A stretch of DNA of 64,000 nucleotides from Promicromonospora panici (GTDB lineage: Bacteria > Actinomycetota > Actinomycetes > Actinomycetales > Cellulomonadaceae), in contig NZ_UWYY01000011.1 of NCBI RefSeq assembly GCF_900608595.1, positions 181,319-245,318 on the forward strand, given 5' to 3'. The position numbers were made by a program, and so were the translations under genes. Shown piece after piece: positions 16,637 through 24,946 of the stretch. Below the pieces are notes generated by a model. The model saw only the letters and a program-made list of their open reading frames with translations, had not been told where the DNA came from and did no database searches. Numbering within the stretch: the stretch's first letter is position 1; the number at the start of each line of letters is the position of its first letter.

Positions 16637-18240
16637 GCGCGACCGGGACCACGGCGCTCGGACCGCCGCCGGACGATCCGCGCCCGCCGGAGGGCCCGCG
16701 CCTGCCCGCGGACACCGTCACGGTGTTCGGCGGAGCGGGAGCCACCAGCGTCGAGTCGGACTCGGTGCGTCGCGCGGCCGCCCGGGTGGCCGACGCCGCC
16801 GACGACCTGCGGGCCGCCGCGACGCAGTGCCTGGCGGCGAGCGAGGACATCGTCTTGCCCGGGATCGCCGGAGCAGCCGGAGCACTCCGGCGGCCCGACA
16901 CCACCCTCGGCCTGGCGGGCGGCGTCGACCTGGCGGGCGGAGCCGCGCTCGGCCCGGCTGCTCGGGCGTTGGAGGCAGCCGCGCACGAGGCCGCGCGGCG
17001 ACTCATGGCCCACGCCGACCGGTGCGACCTGCTCGGGTGGCGCCTGCTGCGTGCGGCCGGTCTGTACGAGGAGGCGGAGTCGACGGCGGAGCGCCTGGTC
17101 GGTGTGCTCGTCACCGCCGGGGCGTTCGGCATCGGGGCGGCGTTCGGCGTCCTGGGCGGGCCGGGCCTCGCCGGGGCCGGCGTCCTGGGCGTCGGGGAGG
17201 TGGCCGGGCGGCTGGGCGGTGGAATGGTCGCCGGCGGCGGCTCCCTGGCGATCGCAGGACGAGTGGCGTCCGCCGCGACGCGGGGCCTGGCCCCGTACTC
17301 GGACGAGGCGTTCGCGGGTCTGGGCAGCGGCGTCGCGTTGGCACAGCCGGCACTGGCTCGGAGACGCCCGGGCATCGCCGGAGGGGCGGGCGTGCTGGCA
17401 CACGTGGCCCGCGAGCTCCCGGTGCTGGGGAGCGACGACAGCGGGGTGCGGGTCACCCGGCTCGCCCCTGAGGACTTCGCCGCGGGTTCGGTCCCCGCCT
17501 GGTCCGAAACCGGAGCCGGGTCAGTGCGGGAGGCACTGGCCAGGATGGACGGCCTCTACCCGGCGGCGGGCGGGGCGCCGGCGGGCACGATGGCTGTCCA
17601 GAAGGTGCTCGGGCCCCACGGCGCGGTGTCCTGGACCGTCCTGATCCCTGGCACGCAGTCGACGCTGTCCGCCGATCATCCCTTGGACGGCCGGAGCGAC
17701 CTCGAGCTGATGGCGGGCCAGGCCGACGGCGTGACGGCGGCGATCGAGCAGGCGCTCGCCGACTCCGGCGTCGGACCCGACGAGCCCGTCACCCTCGTGG
17801 GCCACAGTCTGGGCGGGATCGCCGCCACCGCGCTGGTGGCGCGGGCCGGATTCGCGGAGCGCTACCGGGTGGGCGGGCTCGTCACCGCCGGCTCACCAAC
17901 GGGCCTGCCGGCCACGCCGCCTGGCGTCCCGGTGCTGCACCTGGAGACCCCGGAGGAGCTGGTCGCGCACGCCGACGGCCGCTCCGCCGGGGAGAACCCC
18001 CGCACGCGGGACCGCGTCACGGTGGTCCGGTCCCTCCAGGACTCGACCGGGGCGATCGATCGCGCGGCGTCAGGCAGCCTGGTCCAGGCGCACTCCGTCA
18101 CCACGCATGTCCGCACGCTGGACCTCGCGATCGGGTCGGGCGACCTCCGGGTGACCGAGGTGGCCGACCGGATCGGCTCACGGCTGCGGGGAACGACCGC
18201 GAGCACCACGTTCTACCGGACTGAACGGGCCGGCCCGTGA
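16633..18240 (+). CDS. Alpha/beta-hydrolase (lipase-like) protein with WXG-like helical N-terminal region
   Basis: A 535-residue protein in two parts. Residues about 1-260 are Ala/Gly-rich helices with a hydrophobic Gly-rich stretch (about 155-215), reminiscent of the helical N-terminal regions of type VII-exported proteins. Residues about 320-500 are an alpha/beta-hydrolase with the nucleophile elbow LVGHSLGGIAAT (Ser at about 392). Likely acid and histidine partners lie in the later segments around LHLETPEELV and VQAHSVTTH. It has no Sec or Tat signal. It is translationally coupled to the small WXG-like gene. It may be an exported lipase/esterase effector or an envelope lipid hydrolase; substrate and export are inference. 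Confidence 0.65.
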   Translation: MSATGTTALGPPPDDPRPPEGPRLPADTVTVFGGAGATSVESDSVRRAAARVADAADDLRAAATQCLAASEDIVLPGIAGAAGALRRPDTTLGLAGGVDLAGGAALGPAARALEAAAHEAARRLMAHADRCDLLGWRLLRAAGLYEEAESTAERLVGVLVTAGAFGIGAAFGVLGGPGLAGAGVLGVGEVAGRLGGGMVAGGGSLAIAGRVASAATRGLAPYSDEAFAGLGSGVALAQPALARRRPGIAGGAGVLAHVARELPVLGSDDSGVRVTRLAPEDFAAGSVPAWSETGAGSVREALARMDGLYPAAGGAPAGTMAVQKVLGPHGAVSWTVLIPGTQSTLSADHPLDGRSDLELMAGQADGVTAAIEQALADSGVGPDEPVTLVGHSLGGIAATALVARAGFAERYRVGGLVTAGSPTGLPATPPGVPVLHLETPEELVAHADGRSAGENPRTRDRVTVVRSLQDSTGAIDRAASGSLVQAHSVTTHVRTLDLAIGSGDLRVTEVADRIGSRLRGTTASTTFYRTERAGP

Positions 18241-18242
18241 CG

Positions 18243-18650
18243 TCAGTCCGAGATCCGGTTGGGCAGCAGCGCCAGCAGGATCGTCTGCACCACCGAGATC
18301 ACGAGCGCCGCCAGCACGAACCACCAGAAGCCACCGGTCACCTCCAGGCCCCAGTTCGGCTGGTCCGAGAACCAGGACTGGTTGGTGATGAGCGTGGTGA
18401 TCCACAGCATGAGCGTGTTGACCAGCACCGACACCAGGCCCAGCGTAAGGATGTAGAGCGGGAGCGAGATGAGCTGGACTATCGGCTTCACGATCATGTG
18501 GACCAGGCCGTAGACCACTGCGACCACCACGGTCGCGAGGATCGTGCCCAGGGTGGTGCCGTCGCTCACGACGTCCATATGAGAGCCGAGGATCAGGGCC
18601 GACAGCCAGATTGCCAGTGCGGTGATGAGGATGCGCGCCACGAGCTTCAT
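18243..18650 (-). CDS. Phage-holin-family (PF04020-like) membrane protein
   Basis: A 135-residue integral membrane protein with four hydrophobic helices, containing VVYGLVHMIVKPIVQLISLP and LTLGLVSVLVNTLMLWITT, the pattern of the widespread 'phage holin family 4' membrane proteins. These are ordinary chromosomal genes of unknown function in most bacteria; there is no lysin or phage gene nearby. ATG 18650 is chosen because GGCGAG precedes it and the first helix starts right after. It is divergent from hisC by 14 bases and converges on the lipase-like gene with 2 bases between stops. Confidence 0.85.
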   Translation of the reverse strand: MKLVARILITALAIWLSALILGSHMDVVSDGTTLGTILATVVVAVVYGLVHMIVKPIVQLISLPLYILTLGLVSVLVNTLMLWITTLITNQSWFSDQPNWGLEVTGGFWWFVLAALVISVVQTILLALLPNRISD

Positions 18651-18664
18651 CTCGCCATCGTGGC

Positions 18665-19753
18665 ATGCTGACCCTCGTGGAAGAAGCATTCGTACCGCTC
18701 CGGCCGGCCGTGTCGGCACTCCCCGCCTACGTTCCGGGCGCGAGCGCCGGTGCCGGTGCCCCGGCGTGGAAGCTCTCGTCGAACGAGAACCCGTACGCGC
18801 CGCTGCCGTCCGTCCAGGCCGCCATCACGCGTGCCGCGGCCGAGGTGAACCGGTACCCCGACATGTACGCCGAAAAGCTCGTCGCGGCGCTCGCGGCGCA
18901 CAGCGGGGTGACCGTCGAGAACGTGGTCGTCGGCAACGGTTCCGTCGCGCTGCTGGCGCACGTCCTGAACGCCGTCGTCGACCACGGGGACGAGATCGTG
19001 TTCCCGTGGCGCTCGTTCGAGGCCTACCCCATCGCGGCCGCGGTGTCCGGCGGCACGGCCGTGACCGTGCCGCTCGAGGAGGGCACGGGCCGGCTCGACC
19101 TGCCCGCGATGGCGGCCGCGATCACGCCGCGCACCCGCGTGGTGCTGGTCTGCTCGCCCAACAACCCGACCGGTCCGGCGGTGCACGCGGGCGAGCTCGA
19201 GACGTTCCTGGCGGCGGTGCCGAAGAACGTCCTGGTGGTGCTCGACGAGGCGTACCTCGAGTTCGTGCGCGACCCGGAGGCGCCCGACGGCCTCGACGTG
19301 TTCACGCGAAACCCGAACGTGGTGCTGCTGCGCACCCTCTCCAAGGCCCACGGCCTGGCCGGGCTCCGCGTCGGCTACGCGATCGCCGAGCCGCGCCTCG
19401 CCGCCGGGATCCGCGCCGTGTCCACGCCGTTCGGCGTCTCGCACGTCGCGCAGGTCGCCGCGCTGGCTTCGCTGGAACCGGCTGCGCAGAGCGAGCTCAT
19501 GGCCCACGTCGAGGCACTGGTCGGCGAGCGCACCCGCGTCGTCGAGAGCCTGCGCGGCCAGGGCTGGGTGCTTCCTGAGACGCACGCCAACTTCGTGTGG
19601 TTCGACCTGGGCGAGCAGACGATGGAGCGTGCCGCCGAGGCGAAGGCGGCGGGAGTGCTGGTGCGCCCGTTCGCCGGGCACGGGATCCGCGTGAGCATCG
19701 GCTCCCCGGAGGCGAACGACGCGTTCCTGAAGGTCGCCTCGGCCTGGCGCTGA
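18665..19753 (+). CDS. hisC: Histidinol-phosphate/aromatic aminotransferase family enzyme
   Basis: A 362-residue PLP-dependent aminotransferase of the HisC family (class I/II). Landmarks: WKLSSNENPYAPLPSVQAA near 35, VCSPNNPTGP, VVLDEAYLEF and the PLP lysine in TLSKAHGLAGLRVGY (Lys about 227). It could make histidinol phosphate or act as the phenylalanine/aromatic aminotransferase (Pat), as in corynebacteria. No other his gene is near, which favours the Pat alternative or a second copy. The start is uncertain: ATG 18665 has no clear ribosome site, and GTG 18677 is possible. It is followed by palindrome B2. Confidence 0.85.
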   Translation: MLTLVEEAFVPLRPAVSALPAYVPGASAGAGAPAWKLSSNENPYAPLPSVQAAITRAAAEVNRYPDMYAEKLVAALAAHSGVTVENVVVGNGSVALLAHVLNAVVDHGDEIVFPWRSFEAYPIAAAVSGGTAVTVPLEEGTGRLDLPAMAAAITPRTRVVLVCSPNNPTGPAVHAGELETFLAAVPKNVLVVLDEAYLEFVRDPEAPDGLDVFTRNPNVVLLRTLSKAHGLAGLRVGYAIAEPRLAAGIRAVSTPFGVSHVAQVAALASLEPAAQSELMAHVEALVGERTRVVESLRGQGWVLPETHANFVWFDLGEQTMERAAEAKAAGVLVRPFAGHGIRVSIGSPEANDAFLKVASAWR

Positions 19754-19761
19754 CGCCTTGT

Positions 19762-19835
19762 TGTGGGCGTGATCGTTGCGACTTCCCGCCCGTTATAGGC
19801 GCAACGATCACGCCCACATCGATCACGCCCACATC
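19762..19835. repeat. Palindromic intergenic element, family B copy 2 (inverted)
   Basis: Perfect 19-bp arms (19762-19780 and 19800-19818) around a 19-nt loop whose reverse complement, cctataacgggcgggaagt, matches the loops of the other family B copies, so this copy is in the opposite orientation. A 15-nt segment, gatcacgcccacatc, is duplicated in tandem at its right side (19806-19835). It lies between convergent hisC and the HTH regulator. Confidence 0.88.
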
Positions 19836-19848
19836 AAAGGGCTGTTGG

Positions 19849-20745
19849 TCAGCTGATCAGCGCGTCCGTGAGGACGCCGTCCCGGGCGGTCCACGCCGGG
19901 GCCGCGCCGACGAGTGCGTCGAGCCGGTCCAGCCGACGGGCCGAGGCGGCGTCGGCGGCGGTCAGCACGACTATGCGTTCGCCGCGCTCGCGGTCGAGCC
20001 ACAGGCTCTGGAAGATCGTGTCGAGCCGGCCCACGCGCGCCGAGCGGTAGCGTCGGAGCTGCGTCCGGTCGCCCCGCACCTCGTGCTCGTCCCAGTACCG
20101 CACGAACTCGGGCGAGTGCTCGCGCAGGCTGCTCAGCAGGCCGGGCCAGCGCGGTTCGTGCGGGAACTCGGCCTGCCGGGCGCGCAGCCGTCCGGCGAGG
20201 TCGCGGAGCACCAGCTCGGGCTCCACGAGGCAGTCGCGCCACTCCTCGTGCGTGAACAGCAGCCATGCGCAGTTCCGGTCGACCGAGTCGACCGAGTCGA
20301 GGTCACCGAAGAAGAACCGGTAGCTGCGGTTGACCGCGACGAGGTCGTAGGCGGCGGTCTGGATCGCGGCGGGGAAGGGCAGCAGCCGCTCCAGGATCGC
20401 CACGTGCTCCGGCCGCACCTCCATGAGCGGGCTCGGGGCGTGCGGCCCGGCGTCGGCGGTCCGCCCGGCCAGCAGCATGAGGTGCCGCCGCTCCTCGGGC
20501 CGCAGCTGCAGCGCCCGCGCGACGGCGTCGAGCACCTGGTCCGACGGGTTGGGCGCGCGACCCTGCTCCAGCCACGTGTACCAGGTGACGCCGACCCCGG
20601 CGAGCTGCGCCACCTCCTCGCGGCGCAGGCCAGGGGTCCGGCGGCGACCGGCCTGCGGCAGCCCGACGTCGGCGGGGGTCACGCGCCCTCGTCGCTCGCG
20701 CAGGAAGGCGCCGAGCGCCTTGTGGTCCGGGGTCGTTCTGGTCAC
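19849..20745 (-). CDS. XRE/MmyB-type transcriptional regulator
   Basis: A 298-residue regulator: an N-terminal lambda-repressor-like HTH (about 8-80, with RTPGLRREEVAQLAGVGVTW and YTWLEQGRAPNPSDQVLDAV) and a C-terminal MmyB-like ligand domain (about 105-290) of the PAS-like type found in many actinobacterial regulators. GTG 20745 is preceded by GACACT at 6 nt, fitting a leaderless start. It is divergent from an MFS transporter, and the palindrome at 20810-20821 in between is a candidate operator. It probably controls that transporter; the inducer is unknown. Confidence 0.85.
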   Translation of the reverse strand: MTRTTPDHKALGAFLRERRGRVTPADVGLPQAGRRRTPGLRREEVAQLAGVGVTWYTWLEQGRAPNPSDQVLDAVARALQLRPEERRHLMLLAGRTADAGPHAPSPLMEVRPEHVAILERLLPFPAAIQTAAYDLVAVNRSYRFFFGDLDSVDSVDRNCAWLLFTHEEWRDCLVEPELVLRDLAGRLRARQAEFPHEPRWPGLLSSLREHSPEFVRYWDEHEVRGDRTQLRRYRSARVGRLDTIFQSLWLDRERGERIVVLTAADAASARRLDRLDALVGAAPAWTARDGVLTDALIS

Positions 20746-20809
20746 CGGACCAGTGTCACCCCGCCGCGCCCGCACAACCAGGTGGTGCCAGTACCCGTAT
20801 GAACAGGCT

Positions 20810-20821
20810 CCTGGTACCAGG
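20810..20821. promoter_or_regulatory. 12-bp palindrome, candidate operator
   Basis: CCTGGTACCAGG is a perfect palindrome in the divergent region between the MmyB-type regulator and the MFS gene. Partial copies (ggtggtgccagtacc, ccggtacc) flank it, so it may be the core of a multi-site operator. Confidence 0.55.
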
Positions 20822-20846
20822 ATTCCGGTACCCGCATCGTCGGAGC

Positions 20847-22388
20847 ATGACATCGTCCCTTCCTGCGGCGGTCGACCAGGGCGCACGCCAGGCAACTCCG
20901 GCCGGTACACCGGCAGCCACCCCCGCCACCACCCCGGCAGCATTGAGCTCCGCCCGAGCCCTGACCCCCGGCGGCCTCGCCGTCCTGCTGCTGGGCTTTC
21001 TCCCGGTGAACTTCACGTTCGGCGCGGTGAACCTGCTGGTCCCGGCCATCGCCGCCGACATGGACACCGGGCCGTCGGGTGGCCTGCTCGTCCTGTCCGC
21101 CTATACGACGACGTTCGCCGCGGGCCTGGTGATCTCCGGACGGCTGGGCGACCGGTACGGACGGCGCCGGCTCTTCACGGTCGGGCTGGCCTGCTTCGGG
21201 GCGCTGGCCGCGCTCACCGCGCTTGCGCAAGGCCTTGTCGACCTCGTGGTACTGCGGGCCGCACTCGGCCTGGCGGCCGGGCTGTTCACGCCGCAGGTGC
21301 TGTCGACCATCCAGGCGACCGCGCCCGACGACCTGCGCGCCCGGGGGATCATCCTCTTCACCGCGTCCTCCGCGGTGGCCACGATCGCGGGCCAGGTGGT
21401 GGCGGGCGCCGTCGTCGTCTCGGCGCCCGAGCACCTGGGCTGGCGCGCGGTCCAGCTCGTCACCGCCGTGATCGCGCTCGCAGCCCTGCTGGGCCTGCGA
21501 GCGGTGCCCGAGTCACGGTCGGACGCGCCGCTCGTGCTCGACGTGCCGGGCGCCGCGCTCCTGGGTGGTGGGCTGGTGGCGCTCGTGGTTCCGCTGACGA
21601 TCGGCCCGACGGCGGGCTGGCCCGCCTGGGCACTGGGGCTGCTGGCCGTGGCGGCGGGGACGCTCGTGGTGTTCCAGGTGACCCAGCTGCGGGCGGAGCG
21701 GCGCGGTCTGCTGCCCGTGGTGCCACCGAGCGTGCTGCGCGTTCCGGTGGTCCGCATCGGCCTGATCATGACGATGCTCTTCTTCGTCACCTACGGTGCT
21801 TTCCTCTTTGAGATCTCGGAGTACTCGCAGACCGTGTGGGGCGCCGATGGGTGGGGCGCCGCCGTCCTCCTGCTCGGCTTCGGCGGAACCTTCGTCGTCA
21901 CCGCGCTGGTGCTGCCGCGGATCCTGCGCCGGGTCGGGCCGCGGATCATGGTCTACGCCGCGACGGGTCAGGCTCTGGTGCTGCTCGGCATCGCCCTCGT
22001 GGTCTGGCTCGACGGCGGGCGGAGCGCCCCGCTAATGCTGCAGCCGCTGCTGGTCGCGCTGGGCGCCGTGCAGGCGATGATGTTCGGACCCGCGCTGCAG
22101 ACCGTGCTGTCCCGGACGCCGACCTGGGCGGCGGGCGTCGCCGGCGGCCTGCTCACGACGCTGCAGCAGCTCGGCCTGGGGCTGGGCGTGGCGCTGCTCG
22201 GCGGGCTCTTCCACACGGTGGCCGGTGCTGCGGGCGGGCACGGCGGCGGAACGGCCGCGGCGGACGCCGGCGGTTTCGGGTCGGGCCTCGCGCTCGGGTT
22301 CGTGACCGCCCTGACGGTCCAGGCCGGGTGTGCCGTCGTGTTTGCGCTCCTGGCCCACCGCGTCACACGGCACGGCGTCGCGCGCTGA
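20847..22388 (+). CDS. MFS drug/efflux transporter (DHA2-like, 14 helices)
   Basis: A 513-residue major facilitator protein with about 14 predicted membrane helices. The A-type motif GRLGDRYGRRRLFTVGLA after helix 2 is intact, and GLAAGLFTPQVLSTIQATAP is the usual helix 4-5 segment of DHA2-type exporters. The first 40 residues are Thr/Pro/Ala-rich and cytoplasmic. ATG 20847 keeps the palindrome 20810-20821 outside the gene; ATG 20799 is possible but would place the operator inside it. Divergent from an MmyB-type regulator. The substrate is unknown. Confidence 0.88.
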   Translation: MTSSLPAAVDQGARQATPAGTPAATPATTPAALSSARALTPGGLAVLLLGFLPVNFTFGAVNLLVPAIAADMDTGPSGGLLVLSAYTTTFAAGLVISGRLGDRYGRRRLFTVGLACFGALAALTALAQGLVDLVVLRAALGLAAGLFTPQVLSTIQATAPDDLRARGIILFTASSAVATIAGQVVAGAVVVSAPEHLGWRAVQLVTAVIALAALLGLRAVPESRSDAPLVLDVPGAALLGGGLVALVVPLTIGPTAGWPAWALGLLAVAAGTLVVFQVTQLRAERRGLLPVVPPSVLRVPVVRIGLIMTMLFFVTYGAFLFEISEYSQTVWGADGWGAAVLLLGFGGTFVVTALVLPRILRRVGPRIMVYAATGQALVLLGIALVVWLDGGRSAPLMLQPLLVALGAVQAMMFGPALQTVLSRTPTWAAGVAGGLLTTLQQLGLGLGVALLGGLFHTVAGAAGGHGGGTAAADAGGFGSGLALGFVTALTVQAGCAVVFALLAHRVTRHGVAR

Positions 22389-22410
22389 GCCGGGCGGGCC
22401 GGCCCGGCTC
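22387..22410 (+). terminator. Hairpin overlapping the MFS stop codon
   Basis: Perfect 9-bp GC arms (gagccgggc / gcccggctc) with a 6-nt loop, starting inside the TGA of the MFS gene. There is no T-tract; a terminator is inferred from position. Confidence 0.55.
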
Positions 22411-22466
22411 GGCCTGACCAAGCCCAATCGGCCTGACCAAGCCCAATCGGCCTGACCAAGCCCAAT
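22410..22466. repeat. Three perfect tandem copies of a 19-nt unit
   Basis: cggcctgaccaagcccaat is repeated three times without change, in the gap between the convergent MFS and esterase genes. A degenerate fourth start (cagccctg) follows. Unlike the other intergenic repeats here it is direct, not palindromic. Confidence 0.9.
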
Positions 22467-22474
22467 CAGCCCTG

Positions 22475-23452
22475 TCAGCGCTCCAGGCAGCGCGCGATGT
22501 GGGCCCGAGTTGCCCGGGCGGCCAGGGCGATGTCGTCCTCCTTGCCGGGGTACTCCGCGTGCCCGGCCGGCACCTCCTGCAGCTCCAGCGCAGCCGCCGG
22601 CACCGCGTTCGCCACGGCGAACTGCCCGGGCGGCGGCACCGCGGCGTCCCAGAGCGCACACTCGCAGCGCACGGGGATCCGGAGGTAGCCGGCCGCCGTC
22701 GACGTGTCGAAGTAGCGCAGCACGTCCCGGGCCTCCGGATGCTCGGCGACGTACCGGCGCACGGCCTCCCCGCTGCCCGTGCACTCCAGGCCGAGGCGCA
22801 CGTCGTGTTGCCCGAAGCTGGGCACCACGAAGGTCGCGCCCACGAACCGCTGGTCCCACGGCACCGCCAGTGCCCCGATCCCGCCGAAGCTCTCGCCCAC
22901 GTAGTACAGCGGCAGGTCGCCCGCCACATCCACGAGGGCGTCGGCGGCATGCCAGAGGTCGACGGCGCAGCGGCCCAGCGAGTACGTCTCCACCGAGCTG
23001 ATCCCGTGCAGGACGTGCTCGGCCGCCGTGTCCGGGGCGCCGACGCCGGTGTTGAGCGCTCCGAGCCCGCGGGCGACGGGGAAGACGACGGCCGCGTCGT
23101 CGGGCACGCGGTCGAAGGTGGGCGCCTCCCGGCCGCCGTACCCGTGGCCGCGCACGACGCCGACCCGGGCGGCGCCGTCGGAGGGCAGGGCCAGCCAGCC
23201 GCGCAGCCGCAGCCCGCCGGTGCCGGTGTGCTCCAGCTCGTAGACGTCGTGCGCGCCCTGCCTGCCGAGCGACGTCAGCCGGGGTTCGGGGCCCACGCCG
23301 CGGGACGCGGCGAACCAGCCGTGCCACAGGTCGCCGAAGCCGGCGGGCGGCGGGACCGGCTCGACCGCACGCAGCGCCGCGCGGTCGTACCCGTAGGTGC
23401 CGTCGATGGGCGCGTCGGGAAACCAGCTGTCGTACGGCTCGGGAAGGGGCAC
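22475..23452 (-). CDS. Acetylxylan esterase / cephalosporin-C deacetylase family protein
   Basis: A roughly 325-residue cytoplasmic carbohydrate-esterase family 7 (AXE1) enzyme removing acetyl groups from short acetylated xylo-oligosaccharides. The N-terminus PLPEPYDSWFPDAPIDGTYG, the GYGG(R/E) oxyanion segment, the nucleophile elbow YYVGESFGGIGALA and the terminal PAGHAEYPGKE histidine segment follow the family order. GTG 23452 matches the homologous N-terminus and has GATACT six bases upstream, so it is probably leaderless. No signal peptide, so it acts on imported sugars. Divergent from the 2-oxoacid dehydrogenase operon across a long dyad. Confidence 0.88.
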   Translation of the reverse strand: MPLPEPYDSWFPDAPIDGTYGYDRAALRAVEPVPPPAGFGDLWHGWFAASRGVGPEPRLTSLGRQGAHDVYELEHTGTGGLRLRGWLALPSDGAARVGVVRGHGYGGREAPTFDRVPDDAAVVFPVARGLGALNTGVGAPDTAAEHVLHGISSVETYSLGRCAVDLWHAADALVDVAGDLPLYYVGESFGGIGALAVPWDQRFVGATFVVPSFGQHDVRLGLECTGSGEAVRRYVAEHPEARDVLRYFDTSTAAGYLRIPVRCECALWDAAVPPPGQFAVANAVPAAALELQEVPAGHAEYPGKEDDIALAARATRAHIARCLER

Positions 23453-23617
23453 CGGATCAGTATCGGCACTGGTCCGACCGGGACGCGGACGCCGCGCGGC
23501 CGGGCGGTCGGCAGGCCGGTCAGCAGGTACTGGGTCCGGGGCGCCGAGACTCCGTCGCGCGGCTTGGTGGAATCCGACAAACGGTTCCCGGAGAGATTGG
23601 GTGGCATCGTGGCAGAC

Positions 23618-23669
23618 CAACCTACGGAGCCGTAGCCTACGCTTGCGTAGGCTACGAGAGCGTAGGTTG
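23618..23669. promoter_or_regulatory. Symmetric 52-bp dyad upstream of the E1-E2 operon
   Basis: Inner 12-bp arms (23631-23642 and 23645-23656) are perfect around TT. Outer 9-bp arms (23618-23626 and 23661-23669, caacctacg/cgtaggttg) are also perfect and sit exactly four bases outside each inner arm. The unit CCTACG occurs in both orientations in each half. It is in the divergent gap between the acetylxylan esterase and the E1alpha gene, 110 bp before the latter, which fits an operator for a dimer or tetramer better than a terminator. The rest of the 327-bp gap (23453-23779) shows no gene. Confidence 0.65.
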
Positions 23670-23779
23670 CGGATCGGCCAAATTTCCGGCTGGACCCGTG
23701 CCAGGATGGAAAGGTCCCCGGAACGGACCGGGCGTCTCCGCAACAGCGGGCGCTCGCGTCCGCAGTTGAAGGAGGAAGC

Positions 23780-24946
23780 GTGACTACGACCAACGGCTCC
23801 AACGAGGCGATCCCGACGTTGCAGCTACTCGATCCCCAAGGGAACCGCGTCACGACACGCGGCTCCAAGGGTTATCGCGACCGCGCCGCTGCCCTGACCA
23901 CGGAAGACCTCCGTGGCATGTACCGCGACATGGTCCTGACTCGCCGATTCGACGACGAGGCGACCTCGCTCCAGCGACAGGGCGAGCTCGCCCTGTTCGC
24001 GCCGGCTCGTGGCCAGGAGGCCGCGCAGGTCGGCAGTGCCTACGCCCTGCGACCGCAGGACTACGTGTTCCCGTCGTACCGGGAGCACGGCGTGCTGCAG
24101 GTCCGTGGCGTGGACCCTGTCGACCGGCTGCGGTTCTTCCGCGGTTCGGACCACGGTGGATGGAACCCGACCGAGCACAACTCGGCCGTCTACACCATCG
24201 TCATCGGTGCCCATGCCCTGCACGCGACCGGCTATGCCATGGGCGTCCAGCGGGACGGCACCCCGCACGACAAGCACGACGGCACCGCCGTGATCACCTA
24301 CTTCGGCGACGGCGCCACCTCGCAGGGTGACGTCAACGAGGCGATGGTCTACGCCGCGGTGAACGACGCGCCCGTCGTGTTCTTCCTGCAGAACAACCAG
24401 TGGGCGATCTCCGAGCCGACCACCCGGCAGACGAAGACGCCGCTGTACCGGCGCGGTGAGGCGTTCGGCCTGCCCAGCCTGCGGGTGGACGGCAACGACG
24501 TGCTCGCCGTGTACGCCGCGACGCAGGAAGCGCTCGAGCGGGCCCGGGCGGGCGAGGGGCCCAGCTTCATCGAGGCCTTCACGTACCGCATGGGCGCCCA
24601 CACGACGTCGGACGACCCGACCCGCTACCGCACCTCCGACCAGGAGGAGCAGTGGCAACGCCGGGACCCGATCGACCGCCTGGCCGCCCTGCTGCGCGCC
24701 GAGGGCGCGCTCGACGAGGACTTCGAGGCCGAGATCAAGGCCACGGGGGACGAGCTGGGCGCCAAGCTGCGCACCGGCGTCCGCGCCCTCGACGGCGGAG
24801 CGCCCGTCTCGACGTTCGACCACGTGTACGCGACGCCCCACGGAACCGTCGCCGCCGAACGGGCCTGGTACGAGGCCTACGACGCCGGTGAGCCGCCGGC
24901 CCCGCAGTATGCGATCGCGGACTCAGCGCAGGGAGGCGCACGATGA
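23780..24946 (+). CDS. pdhA: 2-oxoacid dehydrogenase E1 component, alpha subunit
   Basis: A 388-residue thiamine-diphosphate enzyme subunit, decarboxylating pyruvate or branched-chain 2-oxoacids and passing the acyl group to E2. The ThDP motif runs from FGDGATSQGDVNEAM to FFLQNNQWAIS, and the RGQEAAQVGSAYAL and GAHTTSDDPTRY segments are family-typical. AAGGAGGA precedes GTG 23780. It is the first gene of an E1alpha-E1beta-E2 operon with ATGA overlap. Pyruvate (Pdh) and branched-chain (Bkd) specificity cannot be separated with certainty by sequence reading; Actinobacteria usually have an AceE-type pyruvate dehydrogenase, which makes the branched-chain role plausible. Confidence 0.92.
   Translation: MTTTNGSNEAIPTLQLLDPQGNRVTTRGSKGYRDRAAALTTEDLRGMYRDMVLTRRFDDEATSLQRQGELALFAPARGQEAAQVGSAYALRPQDYVFPSYREHGVLQVRGVDPVDRLRFFRGSDHGGWNPTEHNSAVYTIVIGAHALHATGYAMGVQRDGTPHDKHDGTAVITYFGDGATSQGDVNEAMVYAAVNDAPVVFFLQNNQWAISEPTTRQTKTPLYRRGEAFGLPSLRVDGNDVLAVYAATQEALERARAGEGPSFIEAFTYRMGAHTTSDDPTRYRTSDQEEQWQRRDPIDRLAALLRAEGALDEDFEAEIKATGDELGAKLRTGVRALDGGAPVSTFDHVYATPHGTVAAERAWYEAYDAGEPPAPQYAIADSAQGGAR

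Noticed and set aside
18243..18650. Holin-family gene as a sign of a prophage
   Set aside because: The family is a common chromosomal membrane protein; there is no lysin, integrase or structural gene nearby.
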